DNA of 64,000 nucleotides from Sphingobacteriaceae bacterium (GTDB lineage: Bacteria > Bacteroidota > Bacteroidia > UBA7662). The first letter of the stretch is position 1. Every line of letters begins with the position of its first letter. The position numbers were made by a program, and so were the translations under genes. Below the pieces are notes generated by a model. That model was not told where the DNA came from, ran no database searches, and worked only from the letters and a program-made list of their open reading frames with translations. The DNA lies in assembly GCA_030682795.1 (NCBI GenBank), contig JAUXNJ010000040.1, forward strand, positions 178,272 through 242,271, given 5' to 3'. Positions 53,177-61,788 of the stretch are shown in pieces.

Positions 53177-54169
53177 TTAATGTTTTGCAATTAAAAGTGC
53201 TTCGTGCAGCAATTTATCTTTTTTTATCGGAACTACACCTAAGGACTCACAAACAAGTCCACCAGCTAAGTTCGATAAATCAGCCAGCATGGGTAGCGGC
53301 AGGTTGGCTGCTAAACAACAGCCTGCCACGGCTATAACCGTATCTCCTGCGCCCGAAACATCGGCGATGCTTCGCAGATGGGCGGGTAGGTGGCCATTGG
53401 CAAGGGCGCTGCGGTACATCACGCCGGCTTCCGACAAGGTGAGTAAGACCGCCTCTGCAGCAATGCGTGCTTGTAGCTCTGTGGCGGCTAAGGCCACTTG
53501 TTCGAGGTTGTGTTTCGAAAGACTGCGCCCCAGTCCTTCTGCCAACTCTTTGAGGTTAGGCTTGAACAAGGCCACGTTTTTATAGTCGAAAAAATGCTGT
53601 TTTTTGGGGTCTACGGCCACTGGCACCGCCGCTTGACGCGCCAATTGGAGGATCGCAGCGATGTTGCTGCTGCTCAAAACGCCTTTGTCGTAGTCTTGTA
53701 AAATCAACGCATCTGCCCCGTTCAAGGCTTTTTCAACCTGCTGAAGGAGTAGGGCGGAGGTGGCTGTGTCGAGTTCTTCTAAACTTTCATCATCAATGCG
53801 CAGCAGCTGTTGCTGTCCGCTCATGATGCGGGTTTTGAGTGTTGTAGGGCGCGCCTTGCTTTGAATGAGGCCGGTAGTTGGCAGCAGGGCTTGTTCCAAA
53901 CAGCCAAATAAATGCTTGGCGGCAGCATCTTCCCCACAAACGCTGAGTAGCTCGGTTTGAACCCCCATGGCTTGTAAGTTTAGTGCCACATTGGCGGCCC
54001 CACCCAAGCGGTATTCAGTTTGGCGGATTTGCAGTACAGGCACTGGGGCCTCAGGCGACATGCGCTCGGTAAAACCCCAGGCGTAAGCATCTACCATTAC
54101 GTCGCCAACTACCACCACCTTGAGCTTTGGTAATTGATTGAAAAAGTCTGCTAGAGCTGCCTTGGTCAT
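53177..54169 (-). CDS. rfaE1: PfkB-family kinase, D-glycero-beta-D-manno-heptose-7-phosphate kinase-like
   Basis: 330 residues. It matches the kinase half of HldE: KVVVVGDVMVDAYAWGFTER, APVPVLQIRQTEYRLGGAANVALN, QDYDKGVLSS and the catalytic ISDVSGAGDTVIAVAG-like block near the end (Asp base in GAGDT). It lacks the C-terminal nucleotidyltransferase domain, so an rfaE2 would be needed elsewhere. It would make heptose-1,7-bisphosphate for LPS core. ATG 54169 is one base after the aminotransferase stop. Confidence 0.85.
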   Translation of the reverse strand: MTKAALADFFNQLPKLKVVVVGDVMVDAYAWGFTERMSPEAPVPVLQIRQTEYRLGGAANVALNLQAMGVQTELLSVCGEDAAAKHLFGCLEQALLPTTGLIQSKARPTTLKTRIMSGQQQLLRIDDESLEELDTATSALLLQQVEKALNGADALILQDYDKGVLSSSNIAAILQLARQAAVPVAVDPKKQHFFDYKNVALFKPNLKELAEGLGRSLSKHNLEQVALAATELQARIAAEAVLLTLSEAGVMYRSALANGHLPAHLRSIADVSGAGDTVIAVAGCCLAANLPLPMLADLSNLAGGLVCESLGVVPIKKDKLLHEALLIAKH

Positions 54170-54170
54170 T

Positions 54171-55364
54171 TTATTGAAGATTCCCGAGTGCTTTTTGCAT
54201 GCGCTCCATGGCGGTTTCAAGCTTTTGGTCGCTGGTAGCGTACGATAAACGAATGCAATTAGGTGCGCCAAAAGCCTCGCCGGTTACTACAGCCACATGG
54301 CCTTCTACCAATAAATAGGTGGCCAGGTCATCGGCATTCTGAATGTTGTAGGTGCCGTATTTTTTGCCAAAAAAACCACTCACTTCTGGAAATACATAAA
54401 AAGCGCCTGTGGGTTGGTTGCAGCGTAGACCAGGGATTTTATTTAAACCATCCAGCACCAGTTTTCTGCGGCGGCGAAAAGCCTCCCGCATCTCAAAAGT
54501 AGGAGCGAGGTCGCCCGTAAGCGCCGCGATGGCTGCCCTTTGGGTGATGCTACTGGTAGCACTGGTAAATTGGCCTTGGAGCTTCACACAGGCCTTGGCA
54601 ATTTCGAGTGGGGCGGCAATGTAGCCAAAACGCCAGCCGGTCATGGCAAAGCCCTTTGACAAGCCATTCACCACCACGGTGCGCTCAATCATATCCCCAA
54701 TGGCAGCAATGCTGTGGTGTTGGCCGTCAAAATTAATGTATTCGTAGATTTCGTCGGAAATCACGGTGATGTGTGGGTAGCGGGAAAATACAGCGGCAAG
54801 TCCTTCCAGCTCCTCTTTGGTATACACCGATCCGGTGGGATTGCAAGGGGAGGAGAACAGGAAAGCCTTTGTTTTTGGAGTAATGGCCGCTTCGAGCTGA
54901 GCGGGGGTAATTTTAAAATCCTGCTCCACACCCGCTGGAACCAATATGGCTTTTCCTTCGGCCAATTGCACCATGCTCAAATAGCTTACCCAATAGGGAG
55001 TAGGAATGATGATTTCATCGCCAGGGTTTAGCAAGCAAAGCAATACGTTGATGATCGACTGTTTAGCACCAGTGCTGGTAACAATTTGGTCGGCGGTATA
55101 CTGTAAACCATTGTCGCGCGCTAACTTTTGAACCACGGCTTCGCGGGTATCGGCATAACCTGCAACGGGCGTATAAAAAGAAAAACCTTGGTCGATGGCC
55201 AATTTAGCAGCCTCGCGCACATGCTCTGGCGTGAGGAAGTCGGGTTCCCCCAAACTTAAATTGATAACGTCGATGCCTTTGGCCGCTAATTCGCGACTGC
55301 GCGCCGCCATGGCTAGGGTTTGTGACTCAGTGAGTTCGGTAATTCTTTTCGACAGAAGATCCAT
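54171..55364 (-). CDS. PLP-dependent aminotransferase, aspartate aminotransferase-like
   Basis: 397 residues, fold-type I class I. Residues INLSLGEPDF bind substrate; PCNPTGSVYT, SDEIYEYI and the PLP lysine in NGLSKGFAMTGWRFGY are in order; IRLSYATS holds the carboxylate-binding Arg. Most likely an aspartate (subgroup Ib) aminotransferase; substrate range is not provable. First gene of the operon with rfaE1 and trkH. Confidence 0.93.
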   Translation of the reverse strand: MDLLSKRITELTESQTLAMAARSRELAAKGIDVINLSLGEPDFLTPEHVREAAKLAIDQGFSFYTPVAGYADTREAVVQKLARDNGLQYTADQIVTSTGAKQSIINVLLCLLNPGDEIIIPTPYWVSYLSMVQLAEGKAILVPAGVEQDFKITPAQLEAAITPKTKAFLFSSPCNPTGSVYTKEELEGLAAVFSRYPHITVISDEIYEYINFDGQHHSIAAIGDMIERTVVVNGLSKGFAMTGWRFGYIAAPLEIAKACVKLQGQFTSATSSITQRAAIAALTGDLAPTFEMREAFRRRRKLVLDGLNKIPGLRCNQPTGAFYVFPEVSGFFGKKYGTYNIQNADDLATYLLVEGHVAVVTGEAFGAPNCIRLSYATSDQKLETAMERMQKALGNLQ

Positions 55365-55421
55365 GCGATAGCTTTCGGTAAAAGGCCGAATTTAGTTAAT
55401 ATTCCCTTTTCAAAGGTGTGT

Positions 55422-55778
55422 TTAGCTTTTTTTCGTTTTTGAAAACTCAAAAGCAGCTTGTAACCAGGCGGCCATCAGCAGTAAACCCCCTACGGGTGTG
55501 ATGGGACCGAGCCACTGTACTGGCAGGCCGTGTAAGGAGGCCGTACTTAGTAAAAACAAGGAGCCTGAAAAAAGCAACAGACCGCCAATTAGTAAACGAG
55601 CGGCTACTTTCAAATGGCTTAACCATAAGAGTCCTATGGCCTGCGTAAGCAGGTAAAAAACGGCTGTTTCGTAAACCTCCATGGGCCGGGTTTCTAAAAT
55701 AGGCCTCAAGCCATGTGCGCCAAAGGCACCCATGCCAATACCCAAGGCAATCAGTACTGCTGCGGTAGATTTCATCAT
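55422..55778 (-). CDS. DUF423 family membrane protein
   Basis: 118 residues with about four hydrophobic helices. ALGIGMGAFGAHGLR and the final PVGGLLLMAAWLQAA are family marks. Members are small inner-membrane proteins (YgdD-like) of unknown role. An ATG one codon downstream is equally possible. Divergent from the large lipoprotein gene. Confidence 0.88.
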   Translation of the reverse strand: MMKSTAAVLIALGIGMGAFGAHGLRPILETRPMEVYETAVFYLLTQAIGLLWLSHLKVAARLLIGGLLLFSGSLFLLSTASLHGLPVQWLGPITPVGGLLLMAAWLQAAFEFSKTKKS

Positions 55779-55794
55779 TATTTAACAGGATAGC

Positions 55795-55812
55795 ATACCC
55801 TGTTTAGGGTAT
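55795..55812. promoter_or_regulatory. Inverted repeat in a divergent intergenic region
   Basis: Six-base perfect arms ATACCC and GGGTAT around six bases, 17 bases upstream of the DUF423 start and ~25 bases before the -33 element of the lipoprotein promoter. A regulator site for either gene is possible; no known operator matches. Confidence 0.4.
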
Positions 55813-55836
55813 TATTTCGATTTTTGTCATCTGATT

Positions 55837-55868
55837 TTTGGCTACTAACGCCTCAAATCGTATGTTTG
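55837..55868 (+). promoter_or_regulatory. Promoter of the lipoprotein/DUF5723 operon
   Basis: TTTG at 55837-55840, 20-base spacer, TATGTTTG at 55861-55868; both match consensus. Predicted start ~55875, which rules out the longer reading-frame start at 55824 and supports ATG 55896. Confidence 0.7.
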
Positions 55869-55895
55869 AGTGCAAATCTACGCGAAACTAAGCTT

Positions 55896-57983
55896 ATGAA
55901 ATCAAATTATACTTCATTCTTGAAGACAAGCGCCATGCTTTTTCTTGGAGTGTTTGTCTTAAGTAGCTGTCTTAAAGACAAATACAACCCTAATAGGTTC
56001 ATGAAGCCTGATTGGACACCGGGTTTTGGTTTGCCGATAGGTACCTTTAACATTACCTTGGCAAATTTGTTGAAAAACGACTCAACCCTAACCATTAATC
56101 CTGACAGCTCTATTAAAATCGTTTTTCGCAACGATAGTATAGCAGAGCAAAGTGTTGGAGAAATTCTAGAAATTCCTGCTCAGGCTCCTTCAACCCAACA
56201 GCTTAAGTTGGGAGCTATCAGTATCGATAATTTTGGAAGTTCCCAAACTGTTCAGTTACAGCAATTGGTGAATAATTTGAATCCAACTACCGCCAGTGCC
56301 ATTAACCAAGGCATTGCTTTAGGCATTCCAACACCCTTTCCGCCGATCCCTGAACAAAGCGGTGGTACTTACAATTTACCACAGATAAATGATTTTTCTC
56401 AAGTTACATTTTCAAGAGGGGCGCTGAACATCACCCTCCAAAACGGCTATCCTACTACCCTTGACTCGGTGGTTTTGGAGTTGAGAAATACAGGTTCTAC
56501 TACGCCCTTGGGTGTTGCACGCTTTGGTAATATCGGACCAAATACTTCGCAGGTGAGGTCGATTGTTTTGGCTGGAAGAACCATGCAAAACAACATCGAC
56601 TTTGGTATTGTCAAAATTTCTTCGGCTGGTACTGCGCCGGCAACAGTGCTCATGAGTGGTACGCAGTCCCTCACCATCAGCATAGCAGGCGATACCTTGG
56701 AGGTAGTTAATGGCATTGTACGTATTCCTTCACAAGATTTCAGTGCCGACACCAACCGGGTGGACTTCGCTACCAGTGATAATGAGGAATTGTACCAGGT
56801 TGATTTGTCGACAGGTTCGGTGGATTTTTCTTTCGTTTCTTCTATTTCTGAAGCCATTCGCATTGACATCAACCTTCCTGCCATTCGTATTAACAATGTG
56901 CCTATTCAGCGAACCATCAATATTTTACCAAACTCCACCACCAATGAGTCGATCAGCTTGGCTGGTGCGGTGCTTGACTTAACCACAGATGCACAGCAGC
57001 CTTATAATATCCTGCCTGTGATAGTGCAAGCTGCGCTCGTAAGTTCAAATTCATTACAACCTATTGATTCTTCGAACCAATTAACGGTAAGTTATGGTAT
57101 TAATAACATCGCTTTTGATTTGGTTCGAGGGTATTTTGGACAGAAGAACATCCAAATTAGTGAGAGCAGCTTAGATTTAAACCTGTCTTTTTTGAAAGAA
57201 TTAGGCGGCAGTATTTTCTTAGCAAATCCGAATATCAATTTGAATGTGGTGAATTCGATTGGTGCACCTATTCAGTTGACCTTAGATATGGAAGGCAAAA
57301 CGGTAGCTGGGCAAAGCGTTAGTTTAAATGCGCCTGCCCAAACCATGCCTTTTCCAACTGTTCCCGGCAATACGGCCTCGGGTTCATTGGTCTACAACAA
57401 TATGAATTCACAATTGGCTCAGCTTTTAAGCTTGCCTCCAGATACCTTAACCACAGGTGGTTTAATTGTGCTTAATCCAAATGGTAACCAAGGGCCTAAC
57501 TTTATTGCCAATACGAGTAGCATTAAAATAGGATTGGAGGCGGATTTGCCATTTGAGTTGAGTGCCAATGGCATTGGTTTTGGGGATACGTCTGATTTTA
57601 ATGCAGCAGAAACCTTAAATGGTGTTTTAGAGGCCAAATTGCGGTTTAAAAGTGAAAATAGGTTCCCCTTTGACTTGGTGGTAGAATTAACATTTTTAGA
57701 TTCTGCCGATGCGACAGTACATTCCTTGAGTGCTCCTTTAGTGCTTGCAGCTCCTGTAGATGCAAGTGGTAGGGTAACTGGGCCAAACAACAGCACCTCG
57801 GAGGTACTGCTATCCAGGGCGGCTATGCCAGACATCAAACGAGCAAAAAAAATGGTGTTACGCTTAGCAATGAGTACAGCGCAAATTCCAGGAGGCCGTC
57901 AAGTTGTTAAAATATACACCGATTACAACATTATTATGAAATTGGGTGTAGAGGCGACATTACGTATTGGGGATTTGCTCTAA
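55896..57983 (+). CDS. Large lipoprotein of unknown function
   Basis: 695 residues. The lipobox FVLSSC places Cys near residue 25. The rest is all-beta in character, Asn/Ser/Thr-rich, with repeated strands like LNITLQNGYPTTLDSVVLEL and PFDLVVELTFLDSADATVHS, the latter ~90 residues before the end. I do not recognise a named domain. It is followed after 17 bases by a DUF5723 outer-membrane protein, and this pairing suggests a surface complex in the outer membrane (inference). Confidence 0.75.
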   Translation: MKSNYTSFLKTSAMLFLGVFVLSSCLKDKYNPNRFMKPDWTPGFGLPIGTFNITLANLLKNDSTLTINPDSSIKIVFRNDSIAEQSVGEILEIPAQAPSTQQLKLGAISIDNFGSSQTVQLQQLVNNLNPTTASAINQGIALGIPTPFPPIPEQSGGTYNLPQINDFSQVTFSRGALNITLQNGYPTTLDSVVLELRNTGSTTPLGVARFGNIGPNTSQVRSIVLAGRTMQNNIDFGIVKISSAGTAPATVLMSGTQSLTISIAGDTLEVVNGIVRIPSQDFSADTNRVDFATSDNEELYQVDLSTGSVDFSFVSSISEAIRIDINLPAIRINNVPIQRTINILPNSTTNESISLAGAVLDLTTDAQQPYNILPVIVQAALVSSNSLQPIDSSNQLTVSYGINNIAFDLVRGYFGQKNIQISESSLDLNLSFLKELGGSIFLANPNINLNVVNSIGAPIQLTLDMEGKTVAGQSVSLNAPAQTMPFPTVPGNTASGSLVYNNMNSQLAQLLSLPPDTLTTGGLIVLNPNGNQGPNFIANTSSIKIGLEADLPFELSANGIGFGDTSDFNAAETLNGVLEAKLRFKSENRFPFDLVVELTFLDSADATVHSLSAPLVLAAPVDASGRVTGPNNSTSEVLLSRAAMPDIKRAKKMVLRLAMSTAQIPGGRQVVKIYTDYNIIMKLGVEATLRIGDLL

Positions 57984-58000
57984 CCGAAACCGAACTTATT

Positions 58001-59383
58001 ATGAAAACATACATACTTGGCATTTTATTAATGGCGGCATCATTTACCGCCAACGCTCAATTTAATTTAGGTATGCACCAGTTTACAGGTGTGCCTCAAT
58101 CTACTTATACGAACCCCGGCTTGTTGCCGCAATCTCGTTTTTTTATTGCGCTGCCTAGCGTATACGTAAATTACTACAACCCTACTTTTGTGCTTGATGA
58201 TATTATCAAGGAAGTTGGCGATAGCTCCATGTTAGATTTTAGTAAATTGTACAATGAGCGTGCGGGCGGTACTTTCGGGTTTAACATCGAACAGCAAGCC
58301 GAATTGTTCCATTTTGGTGTCCGCATCAAAAAGAAGAACTTCATTAGCATGGGGGTGTATCAGGGTTTACAAACAGGTATTCGCCTGCCAGTTGATTTGT
58401 TGAGATTGGCACAGGAAGGCACCACAAGCCCTTATTTCCAAAATAACCCAATCTCTTTAGATGGTATAGACATCAATATCCAAAGCTATGTGGCTTATCA
58501 CCTTGGTTTTGGGCGGGAGATCAACGAAAAGTTAAGTGTTGGTGGACGTGTGAAATTCATTAATGGACTCATTGGTACGAGCACAGAGTATTCAAGAGGC
58601 AAGATTTATTGGGATCAGGACAGTGTACGTATTACCAGCGATTTGCGCTACAATACTGCAGGTTTTGCAAGGCTTGATCAGTCGTTGGGCATTTTTGGTG
58701 ATGCTGCGGGTACAGGTTTTAATGTGAACGAATGGGCTCCAAGTAGTGGAAACACCGGACTTGCCTTTGATTTTGGCTTCACCTACAAGCCTGTGAAAAA
58801 GGTAATGATTTCATTCAGTGGCACTGATTTAGGTAGCATTAATTGGTCTAATTCGCTGCGGAGTTATGTGAGCGAGGAGCAGGATTTTACCTATCGAGGT
58901 GGTGAGGTAACTGTAGGTGGAGACGATGAAGGTGGTAGTCCTTTCGAAGGCATCACAGATTCTCTCCTAAGTGGTTTTAACATACAGGAAGTAGATGGCA
59001 AGGCCTTTACTACGCGCATGAATTCACGATATATCTTGAGTGCATCTTACGAGGTGTTACCAAACACTTTTATTGGTGGCATTTACTCTAGGAATTTATA
59101 CTTCAACGAAAACTTCAATGCCTTTACGGCCTTTGCACAATTCAAAATCTGGAATATTTTATTTCTGCGTGGTAACTATACCATTGCCCAAGGCACTTTT
59201 GATAATTTAGGCGGTGCTTTGGCTGTTAAGCTGGGACCTTTGCAGGTGTATACAGTTGCTGATAACCTCCTGGCTTTGAATAACCAAGGAAATGTTTCCT
59301 CTTTTAACGTACGTGTAGGCGCTAATTTGGTATTCGGTATGCGTAAGCCAAAAGAAAAGAAGGACGCCTCTTCAGATTTGTAA
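58001..59383 (+). CDS. DUF5723 family outer-membrane protein
   Basis: 460 residues with a signal peptide (MKTYILGILLMAASFTANAQ). The opening after it, MHQFTGVPQSTYTNPGLLPQ, and YVNYYNPTFVLDDII match DUF5723, predicted beta-barrels of Bacteroidota. Later strands (LSVGGRVKFINGLIG, NTGLAFDFGFTYKPVKKVM) resemble FadL or PorV-like barrels. Function unknown. Second gene of the operon with the large lipoprotein. Confidence 0.82.
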   Translation: MKTYILGILLMAASFTANAQFNLGMHQFTGVPQSTYTNPGLLPQSRFFIALPSVYVNYYNPTFVLDDIIKEVGDSSMLDFSKLYNERAGGTFGFNIEQQAELFHFGVRIKKKNFISMGVYQGLQTGIRLPVDLLRLAQEGTTSPYFQNNPISLDGIDINIQSYVAYHLGFGREINEKLSVGGRVKFINGLIGTSTEYSRGKIYWDQDSVRITSDLRYNTAGFARLDQSLGIFGDAAGTGFNVNEWAPSSGNTGLAFDFGFTYKPVKKVMISFSGTDLGSINWSNSLRSYVSEEQDFTYRGGEVTVGGDDEGGSPFEGITDSLLSGFNIQEVDGKAFTTRMNSRYILSASYEVLPNTFIGGIYSRNLYFNENFNAFTAFAQFKIWNILFLRGNYTIAQGTFDNLGGALAVKLGPLQVYTVADNLLALNNQGNVSSFNVRVGANLVFGMRKPKEKKDASSDL

Positions 59384-59394
59384 GGTAACGTTAC

Positions 59395-60069
59395 TTACCA
59401 TAAAATGGCTGATTGACCTTGGTTGATCAGCCATTTGTTTGTTTGGGAGAAAGGTTTGCTGCCCCACCAGCCTTTGTAAGCCGAAAGCGGGGAAGGGTGC
59501 GGGGCCGTTAAAACCAGGTGTTTGTTCGAATCAATGATGCCTGCTTTTTGTATCGCAAAATTTCCCCAGAGTAAAAAAACCACCCGATTTTGTTGCTTAC
59601 TAACTGCCGCTAAAACGGCATCTGTAAAAGGCTCCCAGCCCCAGCTTCGGTGCGAGCCAGCAGCCTGCGCCTGTACGCTGAGTATGCTATTAAGCAAAAG
59701 CACTCCTTGTGCTGCCCAGCGTTCCAAATTGCCAGAATTGGGTGCTGGAATGCCCAAATCACTTTCTAACTCTTTAAAGATGTTTCGCAGTGATGGCGGG
59801 AAAGGCAGGCCATCGGGGACTGAAAAGCTGAGGCCATGGGCTTGACCCGGGCCGTGGTAGGGGTCTTGGCCAAGGATAACCACTTTAACCTTATCTAAAG
59901 CGCAAAGTTCAAAGGCTTTGAATAGCTGGTTGGCCTCGGGATAAATACTTTCGCCTGCCGCATAAGCCGCTGCCAAGCGTTGTTGGAGTTGTATAAAGCT
60001 GGGCGCCGATAAAGCTGGTGCCAACGCGAGTCGCCAATCCGAAGGTAGCCGCTGGCTTAAGGATTGCAT
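59395..60069 (-). CDS. ung: Uracil-DNA glycosylase, family 1
   Basis: 224 residues. The catalytic Asp69 is in VVILGQDPYHGPGQAHGLSF and the His in TAPHPSPLSAYKG; FLLWGNFAIQKAG and LLLNSILSVQAQAAGSH complete the family set. It removes uracil from DNA. It begins 8 bases after the dnaB stop, so the two are probably co-transcribed. Confidence 0.96.
   Translation of the reverse strand: MQSLSQRLPSDWRLALAPALSAPSFIQLQQRLAAAYAAGESIYPEANQLFKAFELCALDKVKVVILGQDPYHGPGQAHGLSFSVPDGLPFPPSLRNIFKELESDLGIPAPNSGNLERWAAQGVLLLNSILSVQAQAAGSHRSWGWEPFTDAVLAAVSKQQNRVVFLLWGNFAIQKAGIIDSNKHLVLTAPHPSPLSAYKGWWGSKPFSQTNKWLINQGQSAILW
59403..59440 (+). terminator. Terminator inside the 3' end of ung
   Basis: An 11-bp perfect stem (59403-59413 with 59426-59436) followed by TTGTTTG. 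It lies 20 bases after the DUF5723 stop and within the last codons of the convergent ung gene, so it codes protein on one strand and probably ends transcription on the other. Confidence 0.6.
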
Positions 60070-60077
60070 GTTCAGAT

Positions 60078-61619
60078 TTAAAAAGGAGCTTCTTCGTTGC
60101 CGAAATTGTTCATTTTAGAAGGCATCACACGTACATTGGCTTGCTGATCGCTGCCGCTGCCTCCACCATAGCCGCCATAAGGTATGGCCGAAGGAGCCCC
60201 AAAGGCGCTGAAATCGGTTTCCAAATTCACAAATTTGGCGTATTTATCGATGAACTTCAGGTTCACTTCACCGGTTTGACCGTTTCTGTGCTTTGCAATG
60301 ATGATTTGCGAAGAGCCAGGAATCTCTGGTTCTAATCCGTAATAGTCGCCACGGTAAATAAACATCACCATATCGGCGTCTTGTTCAATAGAGCCCGATT
60401 CACGTAAGTCGGAGAGCTGCGGTTTTTTGTCGCCACCCCGGGTTTCCACGGCGCGACTCAACTGTGAAAGTGCAATCACTGGCACGCTGAGTTCTTTTGA
60501 GAGGGCTTTGAGGCCGCGCGAAATGCTCGCAATTACCTGTTCGCGGTTGCCACCGGCATTTTCTGGACCGCCGCTCATGAGCTGCAGGTAGTCGATAATG
60601 ATTAATTGAATGTCGTGTTGTGCTTTTAAACGCCGGCACTTCGCGCGCAATTCAAACAAGGTAAGCTGCGGGGTATCGTCAATAAAGAAAGGAGCCTCTG
60701 ACAGCTTAGCCACTTTGGTGTTGAGTTGGGTCCATTCGTGACCTTCCAGTTTGCCTTTTTTGATTTTTTCCGCTTCAATCTCGGCTTCCCCCGAAATCAA
60801 ACGATTCACCAATTCTATGGCGCCCATTTCGAGGGAGAAGAAGGCCACACCCTTCTTGAAATCTACGGCGGCGTTACGGGCCAGGCTCAATACAAAGGCG
60901 GTTTTACCCATGGCGGGACGGGCGGCGATGATGTTCAGCGTGCCGCGTTGCCAGCCGTTGGTCATGCGGTCCATATCGGTAAAGCCCGAAGGCACACCCG
61001 AAAGTCCTTCTTCCTGTTGACCAATGGCCTCAATTTGTTTGATGGCTTTGGCCACGAGGGTGCTCATGCCTTCACTGTTTCGGCGGATGTTTTGCTCAGC
61101 TACCGCAAACAAATCGGTTTCGGCCTTGTCGAGCAGCTCAAATACGTCGGTGGTTTCTTCAAAAGCCTGCTTGGTGATGTCGCTTGAGATGCGCACCAAC
61201 TCGCGCAGGATGTATTTTTCTAAGAGGATACGGGCATGGAATTCGATGTTGGCCGCCGAAGCCACCCGGTTGGTGAGCTCTGCAATGTAAAAGGCCCCGC
61301 CCACTTTGTCGAGCAAGCCCAACTGCCGCAGCTCCTGGGTTACAGTGAGCAGGTCTACCGGCTTCGACTGTTCGAACAACTTTTGGATGGCGCGAAAAAC
61401 ATGCTGGTTCTTCTCTACATAAAAAACTGCCGGCTGGAGGATGTCGATTACTTGCGACAAAGCCTCTTTTTCGAGCATCAAAGCCCCTAGAACGGCCTCT
61501 TCCAGGTCAATGGCCTGCGGGGGCAGCTTGCCTGCACTCACTGAATGACTGTCGGGAATCCTTGTTTTTCTATTACCCACCGATGAGGTGACGGCCATCG
61601 GCATGTTGCGCTCTTCCAT
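60078..61619 (-). CDS. dnaB: Replicative DNA helicase DnaB
   Basis: 513 residues. N-terminal DnaB domain (residues ~30-150, PPQAIDLEEAVLGALMLE), linker, and a RecA-like C-domain with Walker A AARPAMGKTAF, Walker B LIIIDYLQLM and SQLSRAVETRGGDKKPQLSD, RESGSIEQDADMVMFIYR. A Gly/Ser-rich tail follows. No intein is present. I use the ATG at 61619; the in-frame ATG 24 codons upstream adds a non-conserved hydrophobic stretch. Confidence 0.96.
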   Translation of the reverse strand: MEERNMPMAVTSSVGNRKTRIPDSHSVSAGKLPPQAIDLEEAVLGALMLEKEALSQVIDILQPAVFYVEKNQHVFRAIQKLFEQSKPVDLLTVTQELRQLGLLDKVGGAFYIAELTNRVASAANIEFHARILLEKYILRELVRISSDITKQAFEETTDVFELLDKAETDLFAVAEQNIRRNSEGMSTLVAKAIKQIEAIGQQEEGLSGVPSGFTDMDRMTNGWQRGTLNIIAARPAMGKTAFVLSLARNAAVDFKKGVAFFSLEMGAIELVNRLISGEAEIEAEKIKKGKLEGHEWTQLNTKVAKLSEAPFFIDDTPQLTLFELRAKCRRLKAQHDIQLIIIDYLQLMSGGPENAGGNREQVIASISRGLKALSKELSVPVIALSQLSRAVETRGGDKKPQLSDLRESGSIEQDADMVMFIYRGDYYGLEPEIPGSSQIIIAKHRNGQTGEVNLKFIDKYAKFVNLETDFSAFGAPSAIPYGGYGGGSGSDQQANVRVMPSKMNNFGNEEAPF

Positions 61620-61727
61620 AACTGCAATATTACCGCCCTTTTGCCCCACGAACCAACAAAAAGCCAGTAAATATCTTCCCACCGTTTTCAATCAGCAAGC
61701 AAGCCTGTATCTTCGCTTTTGGTGGAC

Positions 61728-61786
61728 TTATCTACAGCCCTGCCTTTTTGGTGGATAAGCTGTTTATAACCACCTCCTTATCAACA
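61728..61786. promoter_or_regulatory. Cluster of four DnaA-box-like 9-mers
   Basis: Within 59 bases between dnaB and the FAD oxidoreductase gene: TTATCTACA (61728-61736, +), TTATCCACC (61750-61758, -), TTATAAACA (61761-61769, -) and TTATCAACA (61778-61786, +). Each differs from TTATnCACA at one base. No AT-rich unwinding region is next to them, so a DnaA-controlled promoter or titration site is more likely than an origin. Confidence 0.5.
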
Positions 61787-61788
61787 TC

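Noticed and set aside
55824..55895. N-terminal extension of the large lipoprotein
   Set aside because: It spans the promoter and would destroy the lipoprotein signal peptide.
61620..61691. Upstream dnaB start adding 24 residues
   Set aside because: The added hydrophobic stretch is foreign to DnaB; the conserved protein begins at MEERN.
61728..61786. Chromosomal origin of replication
   Set aside because: DnaA-box-like sites are present, but I see no AT-rich unwinding region and no dnaA, dnaN or parAB nearby.
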